DNA of 40,395 bases from a virus: positions 1 to 40,395 of the IMG/VR virus record IMGVR_UViG_3300037247_000370; one strand, 5' to 3'. Below are positions 19,933 through 29,821 of this stretch, piece by piece (position 1 is the stretch's first letter; each line of letters starts with the position of its first letter). The notes beneath the pieces are model-generated. The model was not told where the DNA came from, ran no database searches, and saw only the letters and a program-made list of their open reading frames with translations. Made by a program: the position numbers and the translations under genes.

Positions 19933-20352
19933 TTACTGTCCCATCTTCTTCGCTGAACGACCAAAGGCAGCCTTACTTAGGGATGAATAGTCTCCCATAC
20001 GTGTAGGACTCAGCCTCCTACCCAACTCCTCCGGCGTGGTTCCCAACCTCTCAGACACAGATTCCAGAAGCTCACGAGGAGAAGTCACTCTCCTGCCCAT
20101 GTTCACCTCCCGAAGGTCAGAAGTAAGCCTCCCCCTTTCCCTCCCCATAGCCCCCTCCACCTCTAAAGCCCCTCCCAACTTCTGACGCAGCTTATGGGCT
20201 GGTATAGACTGCCGCATACCCTCCATCGCTTGATACTTGGAAATCTCCCCCATCACTTCACCTTCCGGATCACCTCCCATCCACTCAATCACCTTGGAAG
20301 CCGCCAGATATGACCCGATACCTAACGCTATTCCCGCTACCCCTATTGCCAT
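19933..20352 (-). CDS. Small virion-associated protein with N-terminal hydrophobic segment
   Basis: 139 residues. The N-terminus (AIGVAGIALGIGSYLAASKVI) could be one membrane helix. The rest is charged and helical (MRQSIPAHKLRQKLGG.., RRVTSPRELLESVSERL). It sits 3 bases after the stop of the 724-residue protein and is followed directly by the next internal virion-type gene. A membrane-interacting ejection component is plausible; this is inferred. Confidence 0.6.
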   Translation of the reverse strand: MAIGVAGIALGIGSYLAASKVIEWMGGDPEGEVMGEISKYQAMEGMRQSIPAHKLRQKLGGALEVEGAMGRERGRLTSDLREVNMGRRVTSPRELLESVSERLGTTPEELGRRLSPTRMGDYSSLSKAAFGRSAKKMGQ

Positions 20353-20355
20353 ATC

Positions 20356-22530
20356 TTAAACCCCCGGCCTTGCCATTGGAGCGTTCGGTTCATCTTGTCC
20401 ACCACCAGGAGTAGCGGCCCCACCTTTAGTCTCTCCCGGTGTACTCGTCTTCGTCTTCGTTTTCTTTTCATGCTCTTCTCTTCGCTGTCTCATCTCGGCA
20501 GTAACCCTGCCCCGTCTCCTCTTTGATGCCCCAATGTAATTATCTAGGGCCAGTTGGGCCTCTCCCAAGTTAGCTGCTGATACTGGAGGCATTTCCAAGG
20601 GAACCAAGTCATAGTCCCCAGAGTATATGGCAGCAAGGAATTCAGAATGAGTAGTGAGACCTGAGTATAACTGACCGGCTGCCTGGAAAGGTGATAGCAT
20701 GACAGCTTCCCTCAAGGTCTCCGTCTTAATATCAAATTCATCAGGAGCCCCCTCCCCAACGTCTTCCAAGGCCTGTAGTTGCTGCTCGGCAGTAGCCCCT
20801 TTCATTGCCTTCTGTCTCATGGCTTCATCGGGTTCTGGGCCTTCCTTACCTGACATGTATGAGCCTACAAGAGCGTCTATATACCGTAGAGAGGCTCCCT
20901 GCTTCATACTGTATCCTTGCATGATGGGCTGGGCTTCGATTAACCCAATGAGGTCACTGGCTTTCTGCTTGGAAAGGCGGAACATGCGGTTTACCCCCCT
21001 GTGTATCTGTCCCAGAAGGGTACCCGAGACCTTTATCCCTCCTTTTCTAGTAACAATGGGCTCCAGCAACTTCCCTCTTTCAATGTCTCCTGGTACCATA
21101 ACCAGGGAGCGTAAAAGTTGGGTCTTCTGGTTGCTCTCCGGCATATTGGCAATGTTCTTGGCAATTCTCATGGACATAGGGTCCATGCCCTTTGTGTCGG
21201 GGGCCTTCATCATGTCCTCAAGTCTCTCTCCAAGGTGCCGGAGTATGTTCCTCATGTTGAAGGCCTTGTACATCTCCACGTCTACATCAAGGAGTCCCTT
21301 CTCTCCTTCTCCTTCAAGAAGAGAGTTTAGATCAGAAAGAATAGCCTCGCTTCCTGGACCCGATATAGATGTGAATACAGATTCCAGGAGCTTTGTGGCC
21401 ATAGCATTACTAACGTCTGGCGACGCGAACTCTCCAGACTTCAACACGAGTGAACCACTTAGATTACCGGGAGAGATGCGGCCTTCGCTGATATCATTAG
21501 CAAACTGGGCTGCACCATAGTACGCTCCCTCAACCACCGTATCTGCCAGCCTATCGTAGTCCTTGGTAGAGAACTCCTGGAGCTTGGTCAGCTCCTCTCG
21601 CATCTCCTTTATGCCCTCCATCTTCATAACTACATACTCTTGCTGGAACTTCTTGTGGGTGAATGTAGCAAAGAACTGTTCGTCTTCCATCATCCACATG
21701 TTGCTCATGTAGTCTACCGGATTGAAGTTATCATACTTCTTAATGCTAGAGTCACCAGGGTCCCTCCCATACAGGCCTCCCGGAGGATAGCCACCGGAGT
21801 GGAAGAGTTCCTCTTGCTCCTCTGCGGAGAAGGACATGAGTTCCTTGGGCTTTACTCCTAGCAACTTAGTGAGGTCAGTGTGGGGACGTCCTGCCCTAAC
21901 GTCCTCTTCCACCTGAGTCATTATCTGAGCAGCCTCGGCAGTGTAGGGAGACTGGTGGTCCTGTTCATGGAAGACTTCCGCCTGCCGGAGCTTATTGTGT
22001 GCTTCTTCCAGCCGTTCTGACCCTCCCGGTATATTCATCCACCGATCAATACGGTCGGGGTCCATAAGCATCGCACGCATACCCCTGATACGATCGCCAA
22101 ACTCCACCCGGTTGGCATCCATCCTCTGAATGAAGTTCCTTGCAGATGCCATCTGGGAATTCACCCGCGTCTGGGTTGCCTGCATGTCCTTAACGGCATT
22201 GGCCTGGAACTCAGTAGTCCACTTGGCATACTTCTCTTGGTACTCACGGTCCCCGGTCTTCTCCTTGAGAGATTCTTCTCGTACTTTCTTTTCATCTTCG
22301 GTAGCCACTACCCGGTTCATGGCCTGGGTCATTTGGGCGGCATTCTGGGAGGCTTCCATGGCCTGCATCTCTTGTATCTTGGAAAAGTTCTGCATCATCT
22401 TCCTTTGGGCCATATTCTGGTCCTTGATGAAGTCTGATACAGCTCCGGAAGCAAGACCGACACCGCCTCCACCCCCTCTGCCACGGGTACTCTGTCGAAT
22501 AGGAATCTGTTGTTGTGGTTGCTTTGGCAT
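20356..22530 (-). CDS. Large helical internal virion-type protein
   Basis: 724 residues. The N-terminus is Gln-rich and then glycine-rich (RGRGGGGGVGLASG). The middle is long, Met-, Glu- and Gln-rich and helical (SKIQEMQAMEASQNAAQMTQ, EKKVREESLKEKTGD). The tail is disordered (TKTSTPGETKGGAATPGGG). A ribosome site (TAGGAG) lies upstream. It is one of four consecutive large helical proteins that fit the ejection-protein position. No enzyme motif is recognised. Confidence 0.62.
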   Translation of the reverse strand: MPKQPQQQIPIRQSTRGRGGGGGVGLASGAVSDFIKDQNMAQRKMMQNFSKIQEMQAMEASQNAAQMTQAMNRVVATEDEKKVREESLKEKTGDREYQEKYAKWTTEFQANAVKDMQATQTRVNSQMASARNFIQRMDANRVEFGDRIRGMRAMLMDPDRIDRWMNIPGGSERLEEAHNKLRQAEVFHEQDHQSPYTAEAAQIMTQVEEDVRAGRPHTDLTKLLGVKPKELMSFSAEEQEELFHSGGYPPGGLYGRDPGDSSIKKYDNFNPVDYMSNMWMMEDEQFFATFTHKKFQQEYVVMKMEGIKEMREELTKLQEFSTKDYDRLADTVVEGAYYGAAQFANDISEGRISPGNLSGSLVLKSGEFASPDVSNAMATKLLESVFTSISGPGSEAILSDLNSLLEGEGEKGLLDVDVEMYKAFNMRNILRHLGERLEDMMKAPDTKGMDPMSMRIAKNIANMPESNQKTQLLRSLVMVPGDIERGKLLEPIVTRKGGIKVSGTLLGQIHRGVNRMFRLSKQKASDLIGLIEAQPIMQGYSMKQGASLRYIDALVGSYMSGKEGPEPDEAMRQKAMKGATAEQQLQALEDVGEGAPDEFDIKTETLREAVMLSPFQAAGQLYSGLTTHSEFLAAIYSGDYDLVPLEMPPVSAANLGEAQLALDNYIGASKRRRGRVTAEMRQRREEHEKKTKTKTSTPGETKGGAATPGGGQDEPNAPMARPGV

Positions 22531-22546
22531 AATATATTACCTACTC

Positions 22547-23779
22547 CTATCCTGGTATAAAGCTCTCTACAAACGCTAGAAAGGTGCCAACCCATCCTGA
22601 TTGCTTCTGGGCTTCATAGGCTTTCATCATTAGATCAATAGATGTCTGGAACTCTCGATCAGAAATAACCATTCCGGCCGCATCTTGAATCCAGTTCAGA
22701 CTATTGACGGCCATGGGAGTTCCCAACACCACGGAGTCCTGAGTATAGTCCATCATTTGCAGGTTGGCCATGTCACTATTATAGTTGAAAGTTGCTCTTG
22801 TGGCAGCATTATTAGATCGGCTGGCATCCCTACGACCTACTGCCTGAGCCCCAATGTCTGTGAGGGCAACATTGAACTGGCCCATTGCCGTAGTGGCAGC
22901 AGCAAAGGCCTGCCCAGCGGCCGCACCAAACTGTCCCATGACCTGCTGGGACGTGCCCTCCATCTGAGTGAACATCTGCCCAAAGCTGGTAGCAACCTGG
23001 GCCTGGGTAGCAGCAAAGGCATGAGCAGTTTGCCCTACAGCCACACTAAGCTGCATGGAAGAGCCCATCCGAATCCGGGACTTCATGGCATCAGCCTGGG
23101 ATGGACTGAGAGTACCCTGTTGCACCTGGGCATCTATGTTTGCTATCTGCTGTTGAGTTGCACCATGGATGCTTGAGACCGCTGCATCCATTGCATCGGC
23201 CCGGCCATCCATTACTCCAGCCAAGGCCTCTCCCCTTTGGCCCTCTAACCCCGTCTGAGCTTCCTCAATGGCCGTATCAAGTTTATCACCATAAGCGTCA
23301 AACTCTGTCTTAACATCGTCTGGCATTGCATTCACTACATCACGAGTGTCTGCAATGTCTCCCTGTATGTCCTCCAGGCCCTCCTCAGCAGCTACGTCGG
23401 CTTCGTCAATCTTACCAGCAACAGCGGCCTGGCCCTCTCTTGTAGCTACATCGGTAGCCCTATTCATATCAAGATTTTCTTGCTGTGTCTTAGTCAGGTT
23501 CTCATAGTCCTCCTGCCCCGCCTCATCCAACCTTTCCCCGGCTGCAACTACAGCATCTACGGGGTCCGTCTGAACATCTGGGCGATCTCCTGGCTGGCTA
23601 GCTGTTCCACCCTGGTCTGCTGGGCCACCAGTAGCACTGCCTGTAATGCTTGCAGCCCTGTTCCGGGCTCCTAAATTAAGAGCACTACCCATACCAGCCA
23701 GGGCAGCAACGGCAGGATTTGTTTTGCTGGTTACTTCCTTCCCAAACCAGTAGGTTTTTTTGTCTTTGTCTTGGGCCAT
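22547..23779 (-). CDS. Ala/Gln-rich helical virion protein
   Basis: 410 residues from the ATG at 23779 (MAQDKDKKTYWFGKEV..), which has GAGG at good spacing; the longer frame from 23821 is less likely. The centre is an alanine- and glutamine-rich helical region (ATQAQVATSFGQMFTQMEGT.., AAAGQAFAAATTAMGQF), the N-terminal third acidic (EGLEDIQGDIADTRD). This composition is typical of podovirus internal or ejection proteins. It follows the nozzle-like gene. Function is inferred from context only. Confidence 0.6.
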   Translation of the reverse strand: MAQDKDKKTYWFGKEVTSKTNPAVAALAGMGSALNLGARNRAASITGSATGGPADQGGTASQPGDRPDVQTDPVDAVVAAGERLDEAGQEDYENLTKTQQENLDMNRATDVATREGQAAVAGKIDEADVAAEEGLEDIQGDIADTRDVVNAMPDDVKTEFDAYGDKLDTAIEEAQTGLEGQRGEALAGVMDGRADAMDAAVSSIHGATQQQIANIDAQVQQGTLSPSQADAMKSRIRMGSSMQLSVAVGQTAHAFAATQAQVATSFGQMFTQMEGTSQQVMGQFGAAAGQAFAAATTAMGQFNVALTDIGAQAVGRRDASRSNNAATRATFNYNSDMANLQMMDYTQDSVVLGTPMAVNSLNWIQDAAGMVISDREFQTSIDLMMKAYEAQKQSGWVGTFLAFVESFIPG

Positions 23780-23833
23780 AGAATCCTCACTAATTATAGG
23801 CCTGGAAGGCCCCCAAGTCAACTTTCTTCTGGG

Positions 23834-26629
23834 CTAGGACTGCCTGGACTGTGCCTCAGATGGACACAGGAGCCCATGGATAAGTATAGCCTGAATCTCA
23901 AAGTCTAAATTCCCACCTAGAAATCTCAAGCTGGGGTATACACGCACGTCCGAAGCAGACACACGAGCCTGCATCTGATCGGGTATTATGTTCATCGCCT
24001 GTTCCACCTCTATCAATCTCTGCCGGTTCCGCCACACTCCCAGTCTTACAAATGGGTTAGTATCGGAGGACCCTGTCTCTCCCCCCATGTCCGAAAACGC
24101 TACGGTCATAGCCGTAACAATCTTCCTGGAAAAGGGGTCCACTTCAGCCTGCCCTGACAACTGCTGGAAGACCAACTCCACTACAACCGGGGCTATGGAG
24201 TACCGAGTAGATGTAGTTGTGGTCTCAGACAGTCCCGTCACCGTAAGGACCGTGTTACTAACCCTGGTTGCAACTACTACCTTATCTCCCTCCATGTTTC
24301 CATTATGTATATAGACCTGATGTCCTACACAGTTGGCCGGAAACGTAGCTGTGGAGTCAATGATCTGAGAAGCCGATGCTGTAGTACACGTACCGTTGAC
24401 TGTCTCACCGGCTGTCGTACCACACATGGACCTCTTTCCCATCTCCCGAGCCCCATCAATGCAGTGTACCATGCCATCGCTCTGAATGAAGTAGGCCCGT
24501 TGTGATCCATCTGTAAGAACATCATTTCCACCAGCCAGAAAGGCCCATGGACAATCCGTTAGTCGGGTGACAGCTCCCGTGGCCTCCCACAACAGGAAGC
24601 ACTCGTTCTTTGTAGTGTTCAGAAATACCAGCACTCCCATGGTAGCATCATACTGCAAGTGTATGTCACTCAAAGACCCTGCCCACTCACTGTCGTCAAA
24701 TATAATTCTGTCCATTGCCGAAATGGATTTGACTGCCCCTGTGTTTCCATCAATGCTTTTCACCCCCGCCTTAGTGACCAGAAAGAGGGTGTTCCCAACT
24801 CCAGTCGCAGCATATCTTGATACTCCACCTAACCGGGAGAGAATGCGGTTTAGGGCCAGGGTGCTTCCAGAGCGAGAGACCTTGTAGACAGAGGCCGTAG
24901 AGATAGCAAAGCAGTGGTCACCTGCAATCTCCAGGGCCAGGAACTTCTCTCCCGGGTCATCAGGTGGATAGCGATTCTCCGGTGGAAAGTTCTCCGGTTC
25001 CAACTTGCCGGTATGAGACCAAAACAGCTCTTCGGTGCGACGATCAACGTCCTCCCAATCATCGGTGAGGGTAGAGGGTTCGGCAATATCAGTAACCCCT
25101 ACCAGTAGTCCTGCATAGTTGACCAGGAGCTTGGCTCGGGGCATCGCCCCAAATGCCTCATCGAGGGGATCAAACGGAATCTGGGTAACAAGACCAACAT
25201 CACTGTAGTAAGTAGTGTTTGGCCCCGACTCATCACTAGTGTTACCAACTGGAGCATGGTCAAACTTGAATGTTAAAGAAGCAGACGTTGGCTGGTATAC
25301 ACTTTTTGTGAGGTATTGGTCCAGTAGATAGAGGGGGTTTACCAGAGTATACTTGTCCTCATTAAGATCAGAGGAAGCCCCATCTCCTTGTGAACGCCAA
25401 AACCGGAACCCATCACAGTGGGGTATGCCCCAATTCATCAGGCAGGTATCATTAGTTGCATCCCCCCTGACCTGATTAACCTGACCTGATACTCCTTCCG
25501 TGGTTGGGAGTTTTATTCCGTTTACATAGAACCGTAGTCCTGAGTTGGCCGTCCCTATAGCGAATCGGGTGTTGTATCGAATGTAGGATCGGAGGTTGTG
25601 CTTTCGGCTAACCAGTTCTATGGCTCCGGTGTAATTACCAACGGGCATTTTCCAGCCACCATGGCCCCCATCCACATCAAAGGCCATGTAGTCTTCAGAA
25701 TCCAGTCCAGTTGCATCTTTAATTTTCCAGGTAAGGGATGTCCCCGAAATGCCTGGAGCTGAGGCCACTACTACAGTGTCGGCTCCGTCGTCAACAGAGT
25801 TAATAGTTCCTTCATAACTCCACGAGACACTATCAGTGACCCCAAACATTTGTATGATGTCCGCAGCACCCACACTACTCAGGTCTGGAGTATCCCCCGT
25901 CAAGTCAATGGTTGTCGACCCAGAGGTTGTGGCTCCCGAAGTGCCCTCGGCCAACACGTCCCTCTGGTCCTCATTTATGGGAGCAACCAAGAGTCGTGTG
26001 GGCATGACACTCATAAACCGACCTTCAAAGCCCGTACTGTTTCTATCAAAAGCATCCCAGGTATTGATCTTCCAATCGTAGAAGTATGCCTTGTTGTAGG
26101 GAGGCTCTCTTTCATTCCACTTAGGCAAAGGAGTGGAGCTAGTTGCACCCGAACATACGAAGTAGATGTACTTGCCATTGGAAGTAATGTCATACTCTGT
26201 AAGGGAATCCAATGTAAAATCAGTCCAGCCCTTGAAGTCCTCCAGTACGACTACATCATCGGAACCATCCTCAGAGTCCCTGTAAGCAAAGTATATTGCC
26301 GAACCAGTAGCGGCTTGATTGTCTGCAATGTAGGCAATACCCTTTAAGGTGTAGCGAGTGGCCCCCTTCTGAATGGACACATACTTAGCATAGACGATAT
26401 TGCTGATACTGGTAATAGTCTGTCCAGCCTCGGGCTTGGGTACACCATGCACTGTGGAGTCGGCCATACCTGGGAAGGGACGAATGGCTCCCATGAACCG
26501 CCCATCCGTACCTGTGGCCTCTACCAGTTGAGGGTGCCTTACGCCAATCTGGTTCTTCTTGAAGTCGGCACCGGGGTAGGCAGTCTGGTACTCCCAATAA
26601 GCATTGTTGTCACCCTCTCTTTCAGGCAT
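23834..26629 (-). CDS. Tail nozzle-like protein (tail tubular B type)
   Basis: 931 residues, almost all beta. Repeated blade-like strands (GDHCFAISTASVYKVSR, NTLFLVTKAGVKSIDGNTG, VLVFLNTTKNECFLLWEATG) suggest a beta-propeller, as in podovirus nozzle proteins of the T7 gp12/P22 gp10 type. The early part has FPGMADSTVHGVPKP, and the end has a beta-sandwich (RKIVTAMTVAFSDMGG). Position between the adaptor-like gene and the internal virion-type genes supports this. The assignment is by fold pattern and order and needs a profile search. It overlaps the small upstream gene by 8 bases. Confidence 0.65.
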   Translation of the reverse strand: MPEREGDNNAYWEYQTAYPGADFKKNQIGVRHPQLVEATGTDGRFMGAIRPFPGMADSTVHGVPKPEAGQTITSISNIVYAKYVSIQKGATRYTLKGIAYIADNQAATGSAIYFAYRDSEDGSDDVVVLEDFKGWTDFTLDSLTEYDITSNGKYIYFVCSGATSSTPLPKWNEREPPYNKAYFYDWKINTWDAFDRNSTGFEGRFMSVMPTRLLVAPINEDQRDVLAEGTSGATTSGSTTIDLTGDTPDLSSVGAADIIQMFGVTDSVSWSYEGTINSVDDGADTVVVASAPGISGTSLTWKIKDATGLDSEDYMAFDVDGGHGGWKMPVGNYTGAIELVSRKHNLRSYIRYNTRFAIGTANSGLRFYVNGIKLPTTEGVSGQVNQVRGDATNDTCLMNWGIPHCDGFRFWRSQGDGASSDLNEDKYTLVNPLYLLDQYLTKSVYQPTSASLTFKFDHAPVGNTSDESGPNTTYYSDVGLVTQIPFDPLDEAFGAMPRAKLLVNYAGLLVGVTDIAEPSTLTDDWEDVDRRTEELFWSHTGKLEPENFPPENRYPPDDPGEKFLALEIAGDHCFAISTASVYKVSRSGSTLALNRILSRLGGVSRYAATGVGNTLFLVTKAGVKSIDGNTGAVKSISAMDRIIFDDSEWAGSLSDIHLQYDATMGVLVFLNTTKNECFLLWEATGAVTRLTDCPWAFLAGGNDVLTDGSQRAYFIQSDGMVHCIDGAREMGKRSMCGTTAGETVNGTCTTASASQIIDSTATFPANCVGHQVYIHNGNMEGDKVVVATRVSNTVLTVTGLSETTTTSTRYSIAPVVVELVFQQLSGQAEVDPFSRKIVTAMTVAFSDMGGETGSSDTNPFVRLGVWRNRQRLIEVEQAMNIIPDQMQARVSASDVRVYPSLRFLGGNLDFEIQAILIHGLLCPSEAQSRQS

Positions 26630-26846
26630 CTTCTCCCCCGATGGATGTGTCAGTTGGTATTATATCCTTGGTACTTATATACTCTCCTTGCCTACGATCA
26701 AACCTGTCGTCATATACATCCTCGTCCAAGGGGTCACTGAACATTGGCCTGGCTCCGGCCTCAGGGTCTAGCTGACTACTGCTGCCCGTAATCTGTCCCC
26801 GTGCCCATGTAGGAGGATTGGCAGTGGTCTTATTGAAGAACTTCAT
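26622..26846 (-). CDS. Small virion-cluster protein
   Basis: 74 residues from the ATG at 26846, which overlaps the stop of the 991-residue gene as TAATG; the in-frame GTG at 26858 is less likely. The product starts MKFFNKTTANPPTWARG and is polar and acidic afterwards (DPLDEDVYDDRFDRRQG). No motif is recognised. Its place between adaptor- and nozzle-type genes suggests a minor structural or assembly role. Confidence 0.6.
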   Translation of the reverse strand: MKFFNKTTANPPTWARGQITGSSSQLDPEAGARPMFSDPLDEDVYDDRFDRRQGEYISTKDIIPTDTSIGGEDA

Positions 26847-29821
26847 TACACGAGCCACCCGTAATAATCTCCTCTGGCATCGTTGTCACTGGTGTCTCCT
26901 ATCATGTACCCACCGAACCTGGAGGACTTCTTGACAATCATTTGACGTAGAGCACGAATCTTCACCAGGTACCTTTCGGTTACTGTCTTCATCCTCTTGG
27001 TGTTACCCTCATTTCCAAGGATGTCCATGGCTGCTTGCATACATACACAATGCTTGATGATGTTGCTGTAGCTGGGAAGCACCTCATAGACGATAGTGCC
27101 TGTTGGCACAGGGTTCCAGTCCGTAGTGAGAACAGCCTTTCTGGTTACATTGTCGTAAGTGTCAATGACACGCTCCTGGACGTAGCCGGTGGTATCAGAC
27201 AGGATACGAACCAGGTACCCCGAATAGGCACTCTGTCTGGTGTCCAGGCTCCCATCCGTTACCGTTCCCGGAAAGATGATACTGTCTGCACCCACACTAG
27301 AGGCAGTGGCCTTGTGCATCTGGCTCTCACCGTTAGGAACATACAGTATTTCCAGTACGTCCGTACTCCTCCAGTCCGTTAGGAGCCTGAATTCGTTATG
27401 CTCAATTACGAAGCCCGACTGATGAGAGGACCAGTGGTTGTCTCCCCATATTTCATACACTGGAATGACAGGGGTAGTGGTAGTCATCTTACGGACTGCC
27501 CAAATCTCTCCCACATTCGGAGGGAGAATATAACTCTGTACCCCGGCCACGAGCTGTATGTCAAACCGGCAGATGATATTGTGGTCAGAGTTGTTGTGAA
27601 TCTCTGACATGACCACCGTAAAAGCCGATGTTAGATGCTCTACCATATCCGAATCGGTGTACTTGGGAAGGAGCGAGGGCTCATCGGTCATCCGTCGCAT
27701 GAGGGTGACACAATCACTGAGGAACCCAGACCCCGAGAGAGCAGACGACCCCACAACTGCTGGTGCAATTAAGGTATCAATGGCATCTCGAATCTGTTTC
27801 AGGCTATCTGTTCCTGTAGCAAACCCTGAGCCCCGGGCCGATACTTGACCCTCGCCCAGGACCTCAAGACTGTCAGTTGAGGGATCATACGTCCCAGCAT
27901 TGGCAGGGGCTGATGCCACTTTGGACATCATAGCCCGCAGATAGGCCTCCAGGGTATCCGGTGCAGACGATCCAAAACCCGTTGCCAGTTTGGTCAAGGC
28001 CGCCAGATTTGCGGCATCAGCCTGCCATACCTCAACAAGGTCACCGCTCTGGGGAGTGAATCCTAGAGAAGCGTCCAGAGTAAAGGAGGGATCGGAATCA
28101 TCGTAGTCTGAAACTGCCCGGATATTTACCCTGGCCGTAGTCTTGTTAGAGCCCCTCCACACTGCAATTAGGGTATTGTTGTAGTCATCATCCGCCCCAC
28201 CAGAGGGAGGATCAGTAGCTTGTACAAAGACCTTTGAAGAAGTCGAGCTAGCCGTGGAGGTCCCATCGAATATGCGGCCGGAGGAGTCAGCAATCTGGTC
28301 GGGAGCAACCCGGGCCAATTCCGTGATAGTGAGATTGTCAATTCCAGAAACAGATATGATTCCCCGAATTGTCACCGTCCCACCAGTACAGGTTCCTTCA
28401 ATAAGGTTGGCCATTCCCTCAAAGTTCAAGGTATCAGTACCAGCTAATCCCATATTCTCAAGTTGGAGACCGCCGCTGTATCCTCGAAAGTGGACATTTG
28501 AACTTCCTAACTCCTGCCCAAAATCCAAAATCGGAGCCGTAGACCCAGTGACACCAGAGTGGCAGTCCTCATAGAACACATCGCCTACCTCGGTTAGCGT
28601 CTGGGTACCGGTAATACGACAGCTCTCAAAGTGGGTGTCCTTTATGATGGACATTGCTCCAAGTTGACAGTTACGGAAGGACTGATTGGCACCAGTTCCA
28701 GCCATAATACCAGAAACATCCGCTCCTTCTACATGTATGCCAACCATTATTTCGCCACCCAAGGCCAGGGTCCAGTTGTCTCCAAAGAAGGAGTAGGTAG
28801 AGGCCGTGGCAGCAAGGGTAATGGTCGAGCCATTTATAACATGGAAGTCACGCAGCCCCAGGTCGCTGGCTATGGCAAAGGCAGCTCCAATTGTACTTAC
28901 CGGATTGTCGGCAGTACCATCAACGAAGTTCTCCGTATTGGTGTTGGAGGCATTTGTGTCAATCCAAATAGCACCGTTAGCATAGCCCACCGTACGGGAA
29001 ACAACAGTGTACTCCACCAGGATTTGGTCCACCAATAGTTCTGTTGTCGCAGTGAATGCCACACTACCAGTTCTATATCGGATACGAACCTTTCCCGTGC
29101 CAGCCTCAACGTGAGCCGCGAATAAGGTATAATCATCCGTTTCCAGAGACGTACTTGACTCCAATGTGCCAATCTGGTTCCAAGTGCTGGGCCAGTTAAG
29201 GGCCTCTACAATAAGGTTCTTACCTGCTCCGCCCCCCTTATCGAGCTGGTGGTGGGCTTTCACACCTGTTGGGATGCCATCTCCCCCCACAGTAAACTCG
29301 TAGTATACATCAATCTTGAGAGTACCACTATCATCAGCGGTCCCGATGTCATGGGTGGTGCCGTCAAGAGCATGTGTGCGGTCCTCGTCCCCCACTTCCT
29401 CACCCCAAGTAGCGACAAAGCCATCCGGTGCATCTCTTGGGGGGGTACTGATAGCCGCACCCGTGGAAAACTCAATCGGGACACTCAGGGTGATATCCTC
29501 GACAGCGGGAGCGAATCCCGAACCTGTTACCACCAAAATTACACTCGTTGCACCCACCGCAAACGCAGCATCCGGCCAGTCCACCCTATAGAGACCGGGA
29601 GAGGATGTGGCGTCCACTTCGATCATTTTGTTGTCAGTATGTACAGTATCGGTCGCTGCCAGGGCTGTGGCATCTGCCTTAGCAACCGGGTCTTCCCCGG
29701 CTCGTGTGTACTGAAGATCAAAGTTTGCAATGGTCGCACCAGTTTCAGGAGCCCCAGTTGTATCGTCTACAACCATGACATAGCGAGTAACATCAGTTGT
29801 GCCCCTATCAATTGCAGACAT
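26846..29821 (-). CDS. Beta-helix protein fused to tail-adaptor-like C-terminus
   Basis: 991 residues. Residues about 1-130 look Ig-like (TRYVMVVDDTTGAPETGATI.., GLYRVDWPDAAFAVGATSV). About 150-280 are lectin-like strands, and 285-520 are right-handed beta-helix (NGAIWIDTNASNTNTENFVDG.., FHVINGSTITL). The last 280 residues differ: LLPKYTDSDMVEHLTSAFTV, SYILPPNVGEIWAVRKM, FRLLTDWRSTDVLEILYVP, then a helical end (IIKHCVCMQAAMDILGNEG). This tail resembles the head-tail adaptor (gp11/gp4-like) proteins that sit under the portal. The start overlaps the preceding stop as TAATG. The fusion is unusual; assignments are by pattern. Confidence 0.65.
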   Translation of the reverse strand: MSAIDRGTTDVTRYVMVVDDTTGAPETGATIANFDLQYTRAGEDPVAKADATALAATDTVHTDNKMIEVDATSSPGLYRVDWPDAAFAVGATSVILVVTGSGFAPAVEDITLSVPIEFSTGAAISTPPRDAPDGFVATWGEEVGDEDRTHALDGTTHDIGTADDSGTLKIDVYYEFTVGGDGIPTGVKAHHQLDKGGGAGKNLIVEALNWPSTWNQIGTLESSTSLETDDYTLFAAHVEAGTGKVRIRYRTGSVAFTATTELLVDQILVEYTVVSRTVGYANGAIWIDTNASNTNTENFVDGTADNPVSTIGAAFAIASDLGLRDFHVINGSTITLAATASTYSFFGDNWTLALGGEIMVGIHVEGADVSGIMAGTGANQSFRNCQLGAMSIIKDTHFESCRITGTQTLTEVGDVFYEDCHSGVTGSTAPILDFGQELGSSNVHFRGYSGGLQLENMGLAGTDTLNFEGMANLIEGTCTGGTVTIRGIISVSGIDNLTITELARVAPDQIADSSGRIFDGTSTASSTSSKVFVQATDPPSGGADDDYNNTLIAVWRGSNKTTARVNIRAVSDYDDSDPSFTLDASLGFTPQSGDLVEVWQADAANLAALTKLATGFGSSAPDTLEAYLRAMMSKVASAPANAGTYDPSTDSLEVLGEGQVSARGSGFATGTDSLKQIRDAIDTLIAPAVVGSSALSGSGFLSDCVTLMRRMTDEPSLLPKYTDSDMVEHLTSAFTVVMSEIHNNSDHNIICRFDIQLVAGVQSYILPPNVGEIWAVRKMTTTTPVIPVYEIWGDNHWSSHQSGFVIEHNEFRLLTDWRSTDVLEILYVPNGESQMHKATASSVGADSIIFPGTVTDGSLDTRQSAYSGYLVRILSDTTGYVQERVIDTYDNVTRKAVLTTDWNPVPTGTIVYEVLPSYSNIIKHCVCMQAAMDILGNEGNTKRMKTVTERYLVKIRALRQMIVKKSSRFGGYMIGDTSDNDARGDYYGWLV

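Noticed and set aside
20699-21520. 273-codon plus-strand frame opposite the 724-residue virion protein
   Set aside because: Antisense shadow with skewed composition; the opposite strand belongs to a continuous coupled late operon.
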